Position numbers and translations under genes: made by a program. Under the pieces are notes generated by a model. The model did no database searches. It was given only the letters and a program-made list of their open reading frames with translations, and was not told the origin of the DNA. This document shows positions 46,241-59,109 of a DNA stretch of 64,000 bases, piece after piece; within the stretch, counting starts at the first letter, position 1; each line of letters begins with the position of its first letter. The DNA is from Limonium bicolor (lineage: Eukaryota > Streptophyta > Magnoliopsida > Caryophyllales > Plumbaginaceae), in contig CM041778.1 in NCBI GenBank assembly GCA_023374045.1, positions 91,322,978 to 91,386,977 on the forward strand, read 5' to 3'.

Positions 46241-49200
46241 CTTCATAGGGGAGTGAAACTCCAGGCCTGCTTCCAATACTCCTTGCGGAGGCTTTACCAC
46301 TGTTATACTTTGACTTCATATGTCCTTGAGGAATATTGCCCGTTTGAGAGATGTCGCGGCTCGTGTCTGTCCGGAAAGAACTTTCAATTTGCTCCGGTAG
46401 AGGCTCGCGCCTTGTCCTATCTTACCATGCGCAGCCCTCAATTCATCTTTCAGTGCCCAACTGTCGAATCTTTTGCAGCGGAGGTTTCGAGTTCTGCCAC
46501 GAAAGTTTGGTACTCCACCGGTACCAACTCAAAATCTCTACCGGTAGCATTTTAAAACCTCAACCAGTGCCAAGCTCAAAATCTCTTCCGGTAGCATTTT
46601 TCCTTTTAATTCTTGTCTTTGCTCAATATTCTTCATCTTACTCCTTCGTTGCCCTAGGATCGAGGCCTGCCCCTGCCTGGCTCGAAACTGACGATATTCT
46701 CACCCCTGATAAACCAAATGACTTCATCGTCTTCAAAGATTTCTTGATATCGATTCCCATGCGTCCTCTGTATATTGTTCATGCTGAACCGGAGACAGAG
46801 GTAAATCTTAGACGGTCTTAGCCCGGTAGAAGTAAACATACTGCCACATCAAGCTTCCGGTAGAACAGATTCCTTCAATCGTAGCTCCTCTCTGTTTATT
46901 TGAGCTGATAGTCTTCTTTCTTCTTGTTTCAAAGCAACCGGAAAATAGAGTTGACTTCTGGACGTTGGAACCTTCCGGGAGAACTTTTGTATCTTTGCAA
47001 CCTTTGCGTTCCTTTCTGGTAAATATAGATTTTCCTCGTATCATAAACATCATGCCACTATGGTCAGAAAGTTAGACAAAGTATAATCCAGTGCTCCCAT
47101 AGTTGCAGTATAACAGAGGTTGATCTCGACTTACGCCATGTCTACAATGAATCTTTGAATAATAATGAAGGTTGAACCAGAATTGTACACTATCCTAGAC
47201 TCTAAATTGGCAGCAATAAACTATTATCGTAGTGGAAAGGTGTAAAGTGTAAATTACTGACAAACGAAGGGATAGCTAAAAACTCACAATAACACCTCGA
47301 CACATTTTGGCAATGGGAAATGCAGTTATATAATCAAGTAAATGTGGTAGGCAATAACCATATAAAAACGCGAGATAGCATCATTCGAAGATGCAAACTT
47401 GCTGAAACTATCTTATCTAAAGTGAGATAGCCGCCTAGAAATTGGGTAGGATTTTGAGAACAAAATTTTGACATAGCTAAACAATGTAGCAGCTATTCCC
47501 TTAATCTGATATGAGATGGGTTATGACAGCTTAACAGTCTGGAATAGGTACATGATCAGAATTTTATCATCATTGGGGCTTAAACTAAACTTGTGCATTG
47601 TTTCCCTTTTCCAAGCAACAGTATATAGTCACTAAGGTTCGAAAACAAAAGAGTAAATAGTAGCCAGATCGAACAGAAATTTGGAATGAAGTTTCAGAAA
47701 TGATACCATGAGCCAGCGAAGTTTAACAAAATATGAGTAGGAAAGACTATAATTTAGGAACAGTAAACTGAAGCAGGACAAATCAGGAGCAAATAGAGTG
47801 CACAATTCTACCATTCTTTATTTATCCAGTGATAACAGATTACGCATTATTTATAATAAGAATGAATCAGCAAAACCATGAAGTAGAGTGGTGCATTTCG
47901 AACCGAGTTAACAGGAGCGAGAAACATCTGATCTCAAGCGATTATGTATCTTTGTAACAGACCTATTGAAAGCCAAAAACTAGAGTACCGGTGGAAAACT
48001 TTTGGAGCAGGATCAGTAATGCTTCCTATCTGTAGCAGGATTGTAAGCAGGAAATCAAAGTAAAGCAGTGATATTGTAATTTTAAACCATGGCTCGGACG
48101 ACAGTAAAGTTGTGGCAAATGTGAGGTTGCAGTAAGTGGGGTTGGGTAAAATTCATCAGAACAATACTTTGACAGGTATTGTAGAGGCAATTGATGTTTG
48201 TTCAACACTTTGATTAAACAAGCCAATACGTGAACTCAAACAGAAGTTTAAGTGAACGCTACAGTGGAGCATAAAAGCAGAACAAATGATTTCAGAAGCA
48301 GTTATGATATTACCGGTAAGAATGATATGTAAAACTACCGGTAATATGCTGTATTGACTCCTCTCTTATTCCGATGAATGAAGGCTTAGGTAAATTGGGA
48401 TCGAACAGTTACCTTGCAATGCCTGGTGCGATCAAGGCCACCGTATATCGATGTACCTCTATGATGTACCTCTATCGGTACTTTCGTGATATAAACTTCT
48501 TCCGGTAATGCGGTGACTTGCGCCTACATCTGCTTACCTCAGCGCGGAGCTCCAACCTGGCTAAACTCCAGTTCCCGTAACAACTTCATATCTCTGATGA
48601 TCGTCAAGTTTGCCAATCCTTCCTTTCCCCAGGGTATACGATCAGCCTTCACTTTGAGGATTCCTTGACTGCTCGAAATAATGCATCTCGAGTTCGATCC
48701 TTTTCGTCATTTCGCATTCTGTCGCTTTCAAGTTTTCCTTATAGACTGAAGTTTATTAAAGATTTGGAATTTCTGTCGTACATCCAACTTTCATTTATCG
48801 TGTAAACTTGGTCTAAACCAAACTTTCATGTTTCCGATTTCGCTTTCTCCTCTTTGGATGAGTTTCTCCTCTTTCGAATGGTGAAATCGTCTTCTGATTT
48901 TCTCAATCCTGGAATGCGCCTGAAATTGATTGTTGGACTCGGATGAATATGGAATGAGACTTTGTGGTTGAGAGTGATGTCGATTGCGCATCATAGATCC
49001 TGCTACTGGTCGGATCGAGTTCCTTTGACTGAATTCCTACGCAATCTTCCCTTGTCTTTTTTCGTAAATGATTCTTGTTGCAGGTGGAAGTTTCTCTGAG
49101 TTGCCTCCGCGTCGTTCTCCGATTGTTTCCGACCGGGATATAGCTCCGATCATCATCGACTTGTGGGAGAAGCTAATGCTAAAGTCAATCTTCGTTCGCT

Positions 49201-49704
49201 TCCGAAAACATGGCCTTCGGCAATAGGAACTGACTAATCTTCACTTGAAGATCGTCGACTTCCTCTTTTCTGACGAAAATGATAGTTAATCGTACCTCTT
49301 GTCTTGAAATTCCTCAGCTGCTTCCCTTGATCGTGCGACAAAGATTTTTCCGCATTAGATCAAAGGAGAGGATGCTCGCGAAATGGAGTTCCTGAGCATC
49401 GCTTTTTCATCTCGCTTCGAGAAATGCAGTTCTTGGATGTATCCGATCCCTTCGGCTTCATGCCTTGATCGAATAAGGCGTTTGGATGCGCTACTTCGTC
49501 GTTCACCGTACATGACTATCAGTGGCTTCTGAGCGATGTAATTGATGCAGAAAAGTGATGTTGATTATCGCTGCTACTTTTCGTGTCGTCGCATCTTGGT
49601 GAAATTCTACGTATGGAGATTCACAAAATCTTCCATTCTATGTTTCCGATCGAACGATTATATCCCGCCGTGGCTAATCGTGGTCTCCATTGTTGGTTGT
49701 TCGA
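46241..49704. other. Element E internal region, right part, no gene recognised
   Basis: About 3.5 kb with short frames only. CCGGTAG/CCGGTGG words continue to about 48500. No LTR-element protein motif was found on either strand. The 49020-49700 part, next to the PBS, would be the leader of the element RNA. Confidence 0.5.
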
Positions 49705-49722
49705 TTCCCACAGACGGCGCCA
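49705..49722 (-). other. Primer binding site of element E
   Basis: Minus-strand TGGCGCCGTCTGTGGGAA one base from the 5' LTR terminus. TGGCGCC-type sites are common in other plant Gypsy lineages and differ from the tRNA-Met site of A, B and C, so E belongs to another lineage. The exact tRNA is not assigned. Confidence 0.75.
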
Positions 49723-49723
49723 A

Positions 49724-50202
49724 TGAAGATGTAACAGGTTACTCTCCCGACTCGATTTCCACACCGTGATGTATAGTGGTTCGGCCAATAATCCGGCCTA
49801 CGTCCACTTCTAGACAGAGCTATTATTCTTCTTTGGTTTACAACCCTAGAGAGCTTTTGGGATGTGAGCTCCCTTTTCTAACTTGAGTCCCCTACAAATG
49901 AGCCCTCTCTTCTCCTATTTATAGACTTTGTATTATAGGTTTACCCTTTTCGCCCCTATACATGCGATAGTATTGCATAAATATAGCTTATCAGTCCTTT
50001 TACGGGTAGTCTCTCCGGACTGGAATACCGCTTCCGCCTTGGGACTAACTCTTCCGGACCGTCACTATAACAATAATCCTTCCGGTAGTAGGGCTTTCCA
50101 ACGATAGGCCTTCCGACAATTGGCCTCCGGTAGTAGTCCTTCCGCTAGCAGGCCTTCGGTAGACACTTTAACCTTCCGCATGGTATATTTCATACCATTA
50201 CA
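49724..50202 (-). repeat. Element E 5' LTR
   Basis: Near-identical to 43666-44141, including the CTTCCGG motif array. Low divergence indicates the youngest or one of the youngest insertions here. Confidence 0.88.
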
Positions 50203-52531
50203 ATAACTACTATAGTCATATAATAAAACAATTTTATTTTTTTTATTTTATTTTTACCCGACCGACCCACCCTGGGTCGGTCCCCTGGGTCGGTCGGGTG
50301 CAGAGACCTGATTACAGAAAATTTCAGTCCGACCGACCCATCCAGGGTCGGTCCAACGGGTCGGTCGGTTACAGAAAGAATTTCGAGTACCAATTTATTC
50401 TCGACCGACCCAGGCAGGGTCGGTCCCCTGGGTCGGTCGGCGGCTGCAGAAACATTTCCGACCAAAAATTCCCACTCGACCGACCCAGGCAGGGTCGGTC
50501 CTATGGGTCGGTCGGATGCAGAAGCTTCTCAGATTACAGATTTTCGGGTCGACCGACCCTGCTAGGGTCGGTCCTAGGGTCGGTCCAGCTCAGTACCCCA
50601 TTTTAATTACTTATTTTGAACTTCAAACTCTACTCAATTCACACCCAATCCTTTCCTACTCATTCCCAACATGTTACCACTCATTTTGATGCTCTATTTC
50701 ACCTTGGTTCCTCCACCAACTTAATGCCCAATACTAGATACACTCATAAAGTTTTTCCTCAATTCTTTCCAACATTTACATCAGTTTTCCTCACACTAAT
50801 GCTACAGATTTTGGTTTCTTCATTATGCTACAGATTTTTCCCTCAACACTTAACCTCCAATACTCCCTCGTCCAATGCCACTCTTAGCATCTTAAATACA
50901 TTAACTCACAACCTAGTCCCATTTACAAACTCATATTCAAATCTGTTACAAGATACTAAACTACTCCCATTACACTCTCAAATACACCTAGTTACTTCCT
51001 AGGTTACTTCCTCTTCTTAAACACTTAAGTCTTCTCATTTCACAAAATTCGACATGGTCTCCCCTATATTTCTAACATTCTCCACACACTATTTCAGCTC
51101 ACAAGTTCACATTCTCACAACCTGTTTATACAATACATTACTCTCACAATCCAACACTACTACAAACATAAAAATTCCTGCACACATTCACTACCCAATG
51201 TTTTCCTAAGTTTCAAACATCACTAAAACTTCAAAAACTGTTACATTCTCTTCTCCAATACACTACTACATTACTACTACTCATTACTCAATTACATTAC
51301 TCATTTTACTTACTCAAAAACTGTTACAATGCAATACACACTAACCCAAGGTAAGAGCATTACCTTGACTTGCTAGTTTCTTTCTTTCCTTTTCCTCTTC
51401 TTCTTTTCCTCTCTCTTTCTCCTTGTTCTCGGTTTCAATGAGGTTCACACACCAAGTGCTACAACCCATACCAATACACAATACCAATTTAGCATCCATT
51501 TTATACTAACCCTAGAATTTAAGTTTTAGGGTTTAGAAAAGAGTGTTACCTTCCAATGAGTAGATGAAGTTCTTGACTAGAAGAAGAGGACAATATTTCT
51601 AGCCCAAGGAGGAGCCAAAATCGGCTGAAGCAACAAGGAAGAAGCATTCAAAAACTGAAAATTCTTAAAATGCTAATGAGAGCTAGAAACGATGGATTTT
51701 CGAACTACTTTTTACCTCAAGATGATAAGGAGGTGAAGGTGCTTCTAATGGTGGCTTCAAATCTCCAAATGGTGAATACCCACAAAACGAAAATGGAGCT
51801 TTTGGATTTTTGAAAGGAGGAAAGTGTTCTCCTTTGCAAGGGGATTACAATGGTACTAATTTTGTAATTTTTGGAGCAAGTTTAGTGGGTTAACAAGAGG
51901 AGAGAATGAGGGGGAGTGAGTTGGTTTTTCCTTCCTCCAGGGATGTCGCAGGTGTGCAAGGGCGGAGTTCAGAATAGAGAAAGAGAGGAGGAAGGGTACG
52001 TGAGAGGAGGAGGGAAAGTGAGGAGAGAGACTATTTTTTTCTCTTTTATTTACTTTGCTTGTCTTTTAGCACATAAGAGAAAATAAGAGAGGGGGGGAAG
52101 GCTAATAAAAATCGGCCCACATGTGCACACACACTCACATTTTTATTTTTATTTGCAAAGTGGACACACTTAGTTTGTTTATTTGCATTCTCACCCCACA
52201 ACTTACCGGTTGTTACAATCCTCACTAACCGGTACCCGTTTTCCGGAATTTCTCGTTTAATTAATTTTATTGGTTCTAAAGCTTCACTAATATTTATTAG
52301 TGACTATTTAGTTGACCAAAATTGTTACGAGTCTGTTTGACCCACTTAAAATCACGTTTTTCCGGTTTCCGTTCCTCGAAAAACGCGCTTTAAGGTTCGT
52401 TTATGCTTTTAACCCCATTTTAAAGGTCTGTCTTCTTCGGGATTTGTTCCCTCGTATTTATTTAAGTGTAATTAAGCATTTAAAATATAATTAGCCTAAT
52501 AAATCACTGTTTTCAATTACGGGGTATTTCA
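50203..52531 (-). repeat. Element D 5' LTR, U3-side portion
   Basis: Continues D's right LTR after element E, starting with the duplicated ATAAC, and ends GGGGTATTTCA at 52531. Colinear with about 33075-35390. Confidence 0.9.
50257..50585. repeat. Five-unit hairpin array (D 5' LTR)
   Basis: Copy of 33116-33445, with GACCGACCC/GGGTCGGTC arms retained in each unit and the same period. Confidence 0.85.
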
Positions 52532-53080
52532 AGGTACCTCGTAGCGTAAACTCCCTCTCCAATAACAGCAGACAACCCCCACAAATTTGTTTAGTACTCA
52601 TCAACAGAGAAGTCCTTGCTTCAGCAGCTCAAATTCACTTCTCATCCTCTTCTATAGATAGGATGGATAAAACTTAGCTCTCTGGGCCACCAGGAATGCT
52701 TGGAAATCAAAGTTCGTCTGGGCAGTCAGCTTGGCTCTGGCGGTCTGCCACCATCGATGAGTGGGTCCTTGGAGAAAGTAGGCCGTTATTTCCACTTGGC
52801 GATCTACTGGGACATGTAGAGAGGTGAAAGCTTTCTAAATCTTGTCGATGTATTTCTCCAAAGCCTTTGGTACTGGCTGGCCTTCGTAGACTGGGGGACG
52901 AAGATCGTTGACCGCTTTCAGCCAGTTGAACTCCCGGGGGTTGTTAACCGTGGTGGTGGTGGTTTTGGAATCTGCTGAGCGATAGCTACTACAACAATTT
53001 AAGCAATCACCTCCAGTGTAACAGTGTCGGGTCCATAGCCTCCTGGGGGACCCCCTCCTCTTCCTCCTATTCGGGCCATT
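52532..53080 (-). pseudogene. Element C gag N-terminal half, degraded
   Basis: Readable on the minus strand as PREFNWLKAVNDLRPPVYEG, then YFLQGPTHRWWQTARA and FQAFLVAQRAKFYPSYL, a Gag domain of another subfamily (RWW where A and D have DWW). Contains at least three stops. It starts with the AGGTA TSD of D, and the downstream half continues at 31418. Confidence 0.72.
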
Positions 53081-53365
53081 TAACTAAGTAATGTGAGTTA
53101 AGTGTTACTCAATAGTTACATGTCAAGTCTATAAGTCAAAGTAGTAGAATTGTGAGATTTTATGACGTCCTATGGACGGTGCATAGATGGAGTGTTCATA
53201 AATACGTGAAGTAATGTAAACACAAGTAAAGTGAAGTATGGGGTAAGGGTAACGTGCCTTTCTGGAATCCCATTTCCCAATTCTACCCCAATTCCCCAGT
53301 TTTAGGTGCACCTATATTCTAACTATTTCACTCGGCTTGTTTTCTCGGGTTCAGAATGTAACTAC
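53081..53365 (-). other. Element C 5' leader
   Basis: AT-rich leader between Gag and PBS, with no stem-loops comparable to A or D and no gene. Confidence 0.5.
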
Positions 53366-53377
53366 GCTCTGATACCA
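53366..53377 (-). other. Primer binding site of element C
   Basis: Minus-strand TGGTATCAGAGC, initiator-tRNA-Met type. Confidence 0.9.
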
Positions 53378-53382
53378 ATTTC

Positions 53383-56300
53383 TGTAACACCCCTATTTGA
53401 AGTAATACAGCGGAATATAAAATATCTACTGGTGTTTACAGATCATTGGGCACCAAACACCCATAAAACCTCACTTGATTACATCAATTACAATCGTCTA
53501 AGTTGCGGTCTGAACTCGAGAAATGTAAGCATTAAATAAACCATAAGCAAAATAAATAACTCTCAACTAATCCCGACCTATCTATCAGTCACTTCGTGGT
53601 TACCTGCAATCAGTGTACCTGCCATGATGAAACCAAAGCAGCCCACCCTGGGAAGGGTGAGTCGGTTCCCTGGAAAGGAACTGGTACAATTCTCTAAAAC
53701 AATAACTTAAACATAACCCTTAAAAAAACAGTAACTTGAAAATAAACTCTTAAAAGTAAAACAGAGTAATAAAGCACTTCAAAACAATCAAATCATAGAG
53801 AAAAGAGAATAAGACAAAGATAGAGATAAATAACTTAAAACCAAGTCAATCACTTAAGAAGTCACACCATAAAGTTAATAAGCATTCATATTTATGTTAG
53901 ATCCAGTTCCAGTTAAGAAGAGAAAGACTTAGGTAGTCATAAAGGACTACGAATGATAAGAATACCCATAACCCGTGGTAGACAATTTATGTCACCACCA
54001 TTCCCGAAAGTTGATTCCCATAGACAAACATACTCAAGAGTGGAATAGAAACAAAGAGAGAGATGGCCCCCACCGCCAGTCAAATGTCCACATGAACGAG
54101 GTAAAGCAGACCTCCACTGCCACCGACCCGTGCTCGGTCATCGGTGAAAGTGTGTGCACCACTTAATAAAAAGACTCCATACTCAAGTAGGTTGACCAAG
54201 ACTCGACTCATGGATGAAATAGTACCCATAGTCAAAGGAAGAATTTACCAAGATTTGACATTTTCCCGTATTCCTAGCTATCCCACTAGATCATTAACTG
54301 CACAAGTGCAATACCAAAACACTCAGTCATACAGAGTGTAGAGGCGTAAAACTTTGCAGTTAATAGCCTAGTGAAACAACTAAGGTAGGAAGAAACAGTA
54401 ACCATGCAAGTTATACATCCAAGGCTCAGTTAGTCACATCAAGCTAGGTTAGTCACACAAGTAGTTTCCCTTTTGAAATTCATTTTAAGCTTAGTTAGCA
54501 TTTTTCAAAAACGTGTCCATAAATCTTTTAGTAGAAGTATCTGAGTACGAGAAATCGTACCTGGTATGAGTAGAAGCAGTAACCAACTTGAGTGTGCGAA
54601 CTTCCACTAATACCCTATAATTAAGGTGTTTCAAGTATTGATTAGCTAAGGAACTTATAATGCTAAACATCTTTTATTCTTAATGGTTTGTAGCCTTCGG
54701 TTTACAATTATTCTCTCATTAGGATTTGGGCTTGGTTCTGTTAATTAAATCTTCCATTAGGCCCATTTCAATTAATCTAGAACGATTTAGGGTTTTATCC
54801 TGAGAGTGGCCCAAGCTCTCGTTGAATTGTTTTAAGTGGGCTTTTGGAGTTCATGGACTTAGGCCCAGTAGGTTAGCCCAAGTCCGCGTTACATTTTCGC
54901 CAACTGATTAAATTTCTAAAAATGGTTTTTACAAGGTTTCGAACGCACAACCTTAATTTAGTTATGGGGTTGACTTGACCATCTACGCCATTGAATTTGC
55001 ACGTCTTAAGTGTACATTAAATTTTCGTTTGTATAATCCATTAATTTTATTTCATTCTGGATTCTAAAACAATTAATATTGTAGATATATCTTCCTTATG
55101 AGTTTTAAATCTCAAGATTTCAAGGATTCCCTTTTCATTAATTTCCCTAGCAAAGTCTAATTAACTCTTTATCTCATAACCTTAATTAGTTTCGTCTAGA
55201 TGTTGTATTATAATCCAAGACTACTAATATTGTGTATAAGTTTAGTTTAACCTATTAATTTCTTCATATTCTGTTATCCATAAAGTATTTTATTTATTTT
55301 ATTTATTCTTTTGTTATCTATATATTAGGGTTTATTTAAGACATTCTTGCGTAGCCTTATTGTATTTAATTACTCCTATTAACTTGAATACACATCTATA
55401 TCCAATATATGATTTATAACATAAAGTATTCTTTCGTTATCTATATATTAGGGTTTAATTCCTTGATTTTACCTAAGATAATCCTTTATTTCTTGTATTT
55501 CTTTATTTCTCCATTTCTACTCAAAAGTTTATAGCGTACAATATTTGTTAACATTCTGTATTAAAGGTTAGTTTAGCCTTCTTATATTATTTCCAACCTA
55601 TAAAGTTTATTATTCAACTATACTTTGATTTCCATTACATTAAAACCATAGGTTATAAGATAACTTATGAAAAATTCAGAAATACAATTATTAAACCTAT
55701 TTCCTCTTACCTAAAAGTCTCAAATTAAATATATAGTAACTGTGATATTTTAGACATATTATAAAAAATTTATTTCATAAAAATCTCTTTGTTAATTATC
55801 TAAATAAATCTATAATACTCACAACTTACAAAAATTATAACTTACGTTTAAAAACTCAACACCCGTATTAATTTACACGAAAATAAACTAGATTTTATAA
55901 GGAATCTATGGTTAAAATTTCATGTCAAAATACATTAGGGAAGATCATTAAATAAATCTAGCAAGTTAGAGTATTATTCTGTGATTTATATTAACTTAAA
56001 ACATTACTAATCTTCCACGTTATAATCTCGTCCGCCGTTCTCCTTAACTACGATCGGATGCCCCAGATTCCGCGAGTTCTTACGATAAACCCTAAAACAC
56101 TACGAATGGGATTCGATCAAATTCTCGCAATCTACAGAATGAAATTCAACGATTCTTGTTTTGTACGACTCGAAACCTCACAACGATTATAATGGTACCG
56201 GTTTCACGATCTATAATGCAAGGCGCTACGATTTTGATTCTGGGTTCGAATAGAATTATGGTTTATACTGTTTTGATTCGAATTCGACAAATTCTCTCGA

Positions 56301-57743
56301 CATAGTGCATTATAGGTCAAATTAACAGGTGGGTATGATCGGTAATGTAATAACGAATGGCAACATCGGTGTAATTTGATCAGAAACGTACCGGAATAGC
56401 AGTGGCGAGGAGATCTGATAAGGTTTTTCTGGAAAGCTCACGACTTCCTGAGCGAGTGAGGGTCGAACTTTGCGAATCTATAAAATACAGTGTAGATCGA
56501 GTTAGGCTATGGTTTTGGGCTTAATCAATAAAGGACATATAGCTCTATAAGCTGGCAGAAAGGCTTGATCTAACTCGTAATACACACAAAGAAATCTGAG
56601 TCGAAAGATTCGGGTTTATACCTTGAGTTTTCTAGAAAACTTAAGATTTTATGTGCAGACCAAGTAGGCCACTTCACGGATCAACTCGTGCCAACTGAGA
56701 GCGATTCGATCCACGAAACCTATCACATTTGAAACAATGAAAATTCATGTACCATACCTTGTTTCTAGATCATTAAGTGCTCTGCAACTCTTCTTAAGGA
56801 AACCAAGGCTGATTCTCGATCGTGTGGAAGATCGAGGCGTCTAAAGTCCCTAACTCGATCTGGCAGTGTTCTTGCCCAGAAATTTTCCCATAAACGAAAT
56901 GGTAAACCCAGATCTTTTGAGATCTATAACTTCCTCCATAGTCTATGGTTTTCAATGATTCTTTCACTCGCATTTAGAGTTACATACATTCACGAACGAA
57001 GAAGATAGGGTTGAGCAAAGTTTTACCTACCCTACTGGATTTATGGGTTTCTAGGTTGTAGATTCTCGGGGAGGCAACTTGAGCACCATTTTGTGATGAA
57101 TGTAGGGAGAATTAGGTCAAGTGAGAGGAATGGTTCGAATGTAGGGTTGTAGGAGGGTTTAATGCAAAAGAAGGCTCCCAAAAATGTGGATCTATGGCTG
57201 AGAAATTGGAGTCTAAAGTTTGCTCATCGTTCTGAAAAGTCAGTACTTAGCCAATTTTGTAGAAACTGGCTAATTGGCTTGGCACGAAATCAGAGGCGCA
57301 CGGCTGAGTTAGAAAACCCTAGCCACGTCAGCAAACTTCAAAATTTTGGCTCTAAACCTCCCTAGATCATATCTTGAGCTAGGATGATCCATTTTTAACG
57401 TTCTTATTATCAATCTTCTTGGTTTTCCATAATATTTTTATTGATATAGGTTTCATGGGCTGGTTTTACCATTCTAAAAAAGTCAACCCTAGCAAGGCTT
57501 AAGGAGCTTTAAGGTGTCTATGATTATATATTGACTTTTATGATTCAAATCTGTGCTCCAAATATTTCTAAAATCTTTATAATATAATTGGAGTGTCTAG
57601 AAATTTTTCCAAGATTTATTGACTTATAAATATTATTATTAAATTCATAATACCATATAATAGTTTAGTGTTTAATAGTATTATTTAGGGTTTAATAAAA
57701 GAAATCCCCTAAATTAATTTAGATTAATTTATGGGGTATTTCA
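53383..57743 (-). repeat. Element C 5' LTR, complete (4.36 kb)
   Basis: Starts TGTAACACCCC and ends GGGGTATTTCA. About 55290-57743 matches 24585-27005. The U5-side third (53383-54700) has no partner in the window. It lacks the 72-bp hairpin arrays of A, D and F. No coding region was recognised. Confidence 0.88.
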
Positions 57744-57775
57744 AAACATGTCATCAAACTCTATGTTTTTCAATT

Positions 57776-57813
57776 AATTAAGTATTATTTAGGGTTTAAT
57801 AAAAGAAATCCCC
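57776..57813. repeat. Short duplicate of the C LTR terminus
   Basis: TATTATTTAGGGTTTAATAA and the following AAGAAATCCCC repeat the LTR sequence at about 57676-57711, 30-odd bases beyond the LTR end. Confidence 0.7.
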
Positions 57814-58308
57814 TTGGAAACACACAATATGAATTTTATTGAGCTTACGATACTTTTAAATTTTGTTATCCAACTTGACCATCTTAAGACTTCTAACTTG
57901 ATAATCATTATTATCTACCAAACAACAAATATAACAATAGAAAAAAACATATTATTATGCACTACAACACTATAGTTTTTCCTCCTTTATTTAGAGGAAC
58001 TATTCACAAAAATTTTCAATTATCTAATCCCTTTCTCAGAAAAATAAAGAAAGAGAAAGTAACAATAAGCTAGTAGATTTGATCTTGTACGTAAGCCAAA
58101 ATTAGAGAGATATATTACTTTACCTTGAGTAAAGCTGTAGAAAACTCAAAGTTTGATGTTGCTAGTCCTAAAAATGAACAAGAAAAAAAGAAAGAGAAGA
58201 AGATAGACTCTTCATCTTCAAAAGAGAAATGTGAAATTTGAAAGTGAAGTGATTGAGTGAGAAGTGAACAAAAGTGAAGTGAAAAGAAATGAGTTTGAAG
58301 CTTCAAAA

Positions 58309-58820
58309 CGTGTGTGTATAGTGTATGTATTACTAGTCTATTAGTATATAGGTGTAATGAAGATTTATTTTATACTCCCTTCATCCTGAATTGACTGTGT
58401 TGTTCACTATTTGGACATGTCGTTTGACTTTAATATTTAGCATATAAGATAAAATTATTTTAAAAGTTTAAGTTTTGTAAATGATTCCTTATATAATAAA
58501 CTATATATTACAAAACTTAGTTTTATGAAATTATTTTATCTTATAAACTTAATATTGAAATGGAAAATGTGCCATAAAACAAACAAGACGATTAATTCAA
58601 GACGGGGAGAGTATTACTTATTAGCTTGTGTGAGAGGGAGACTTAAAATAAAGAAATAAAAAAGTTCTCACTTTTCTTTCCTTTTAATGTGTGTATCTAA
58701 TGTACTACTAGAGTACTAGTCTATTAGTATACACAGGTAATGATGATCCTTTTTACGTTATTTATTAACTTTGTGTGAGAGAGAATTTAAAATAAAGAAA
58801 TAAAAAATTCAATTTTCATT
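58309..58820. repeat. Imperfect local duplication around the MITE
   Basis: The pair CTAGTCTATTAGTATA and TGTGTGAGAG..TTAAAATAAAGAAATAAAAA occurs at 58333-58680 with the MITE between, and again at 58715-58812 without it. Confidence 0.75.
58375..58611. mobile_element. Stowaway-like MITE
   Basis: A 237-bp element with terminal inverted repeats CTCCCTTCATCCTGAATTGA and, inverted, CTCTCCCCGTCTTGAATTAA, flanked by TA on each side (58373-58374, 58612-58613). Its interior is itself largely palindromic. The CTCCCTCC-type end and TA target are typical of Tc1/mariner MITEs. It has no coding capacity. Confidence 0.85.
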
Positions 58821-59109
58821 CTTATCTTTACCGGAACAAAATGTTAATAGAAAAGTACAAACTATTTGAGATGAATCAATCACACTCATAATAGATGGTT
58901 ACTATTTGGGAGTTCAAAGATGCAATAGAATTACTTAGATGATCACTAGGGGGTAGAGGGTGGTGTATTAGTAGAATACATATGATTAATAAAAGAAATG
59001 TACTACTGATTGATTTTTTCCATATTATTGACGGGTGTGTTGCTCCCTCCTATAACCCATTGTCTCCGCCATTGGCCGGGACAATCTGAACCTTAACACA
59101 AAACCAACT

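Larger units (their letters stand above)
43666..50202 (-). mobile_element. Element E: large non-autonomous LTR retrotransposon
   Basis: A 6.5-kb element with 476-479 bp near-identical LTRs, TSD ATAAC (43661-43665 and 50203-50207), a PBS beside the right LTR and a purine-rich tract beside the left, so it reads on the minus strand. The internal 5.6 kb contains no recognisable Gag, PR, RT or integrase. It does contain several tandem arrays and many CCGGTAG/CCGGTGG words. It is probably mobilised by another element (LARD-type behaviour). Confidence 0.85.
31419..52531 (-). mobile_element. Element D: AlkB-carrying chromovirus, interrupted by element E
   Basis: Minus-strand element of about 14.6 kb once E (43666-50202) is removed. 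LTRs of about 3.98 kb share the A family layout but have their own hairpin sequence. Gag, AlkB, PR, RT, RNase H, integrase and chromodomain are all present. The PBS is missing because the leader stops and a copy of target flank follows. Many one-base indels break the genes. It is bounded by TSD AGGTA. Confidence 0.88.

Noticed and set aside
46048..46248. Repeat-peptide gene (SKFLPERN-type)
   Set aside because: It is a by-product of a 24-bp array whose unit is a multiple of three; frames are open on both strands.
47000..49700. Captured host gene in element E
   Set aside because: The region has moderate complexity, but no frame longer than about 75 codons and no recognisable domain was found.
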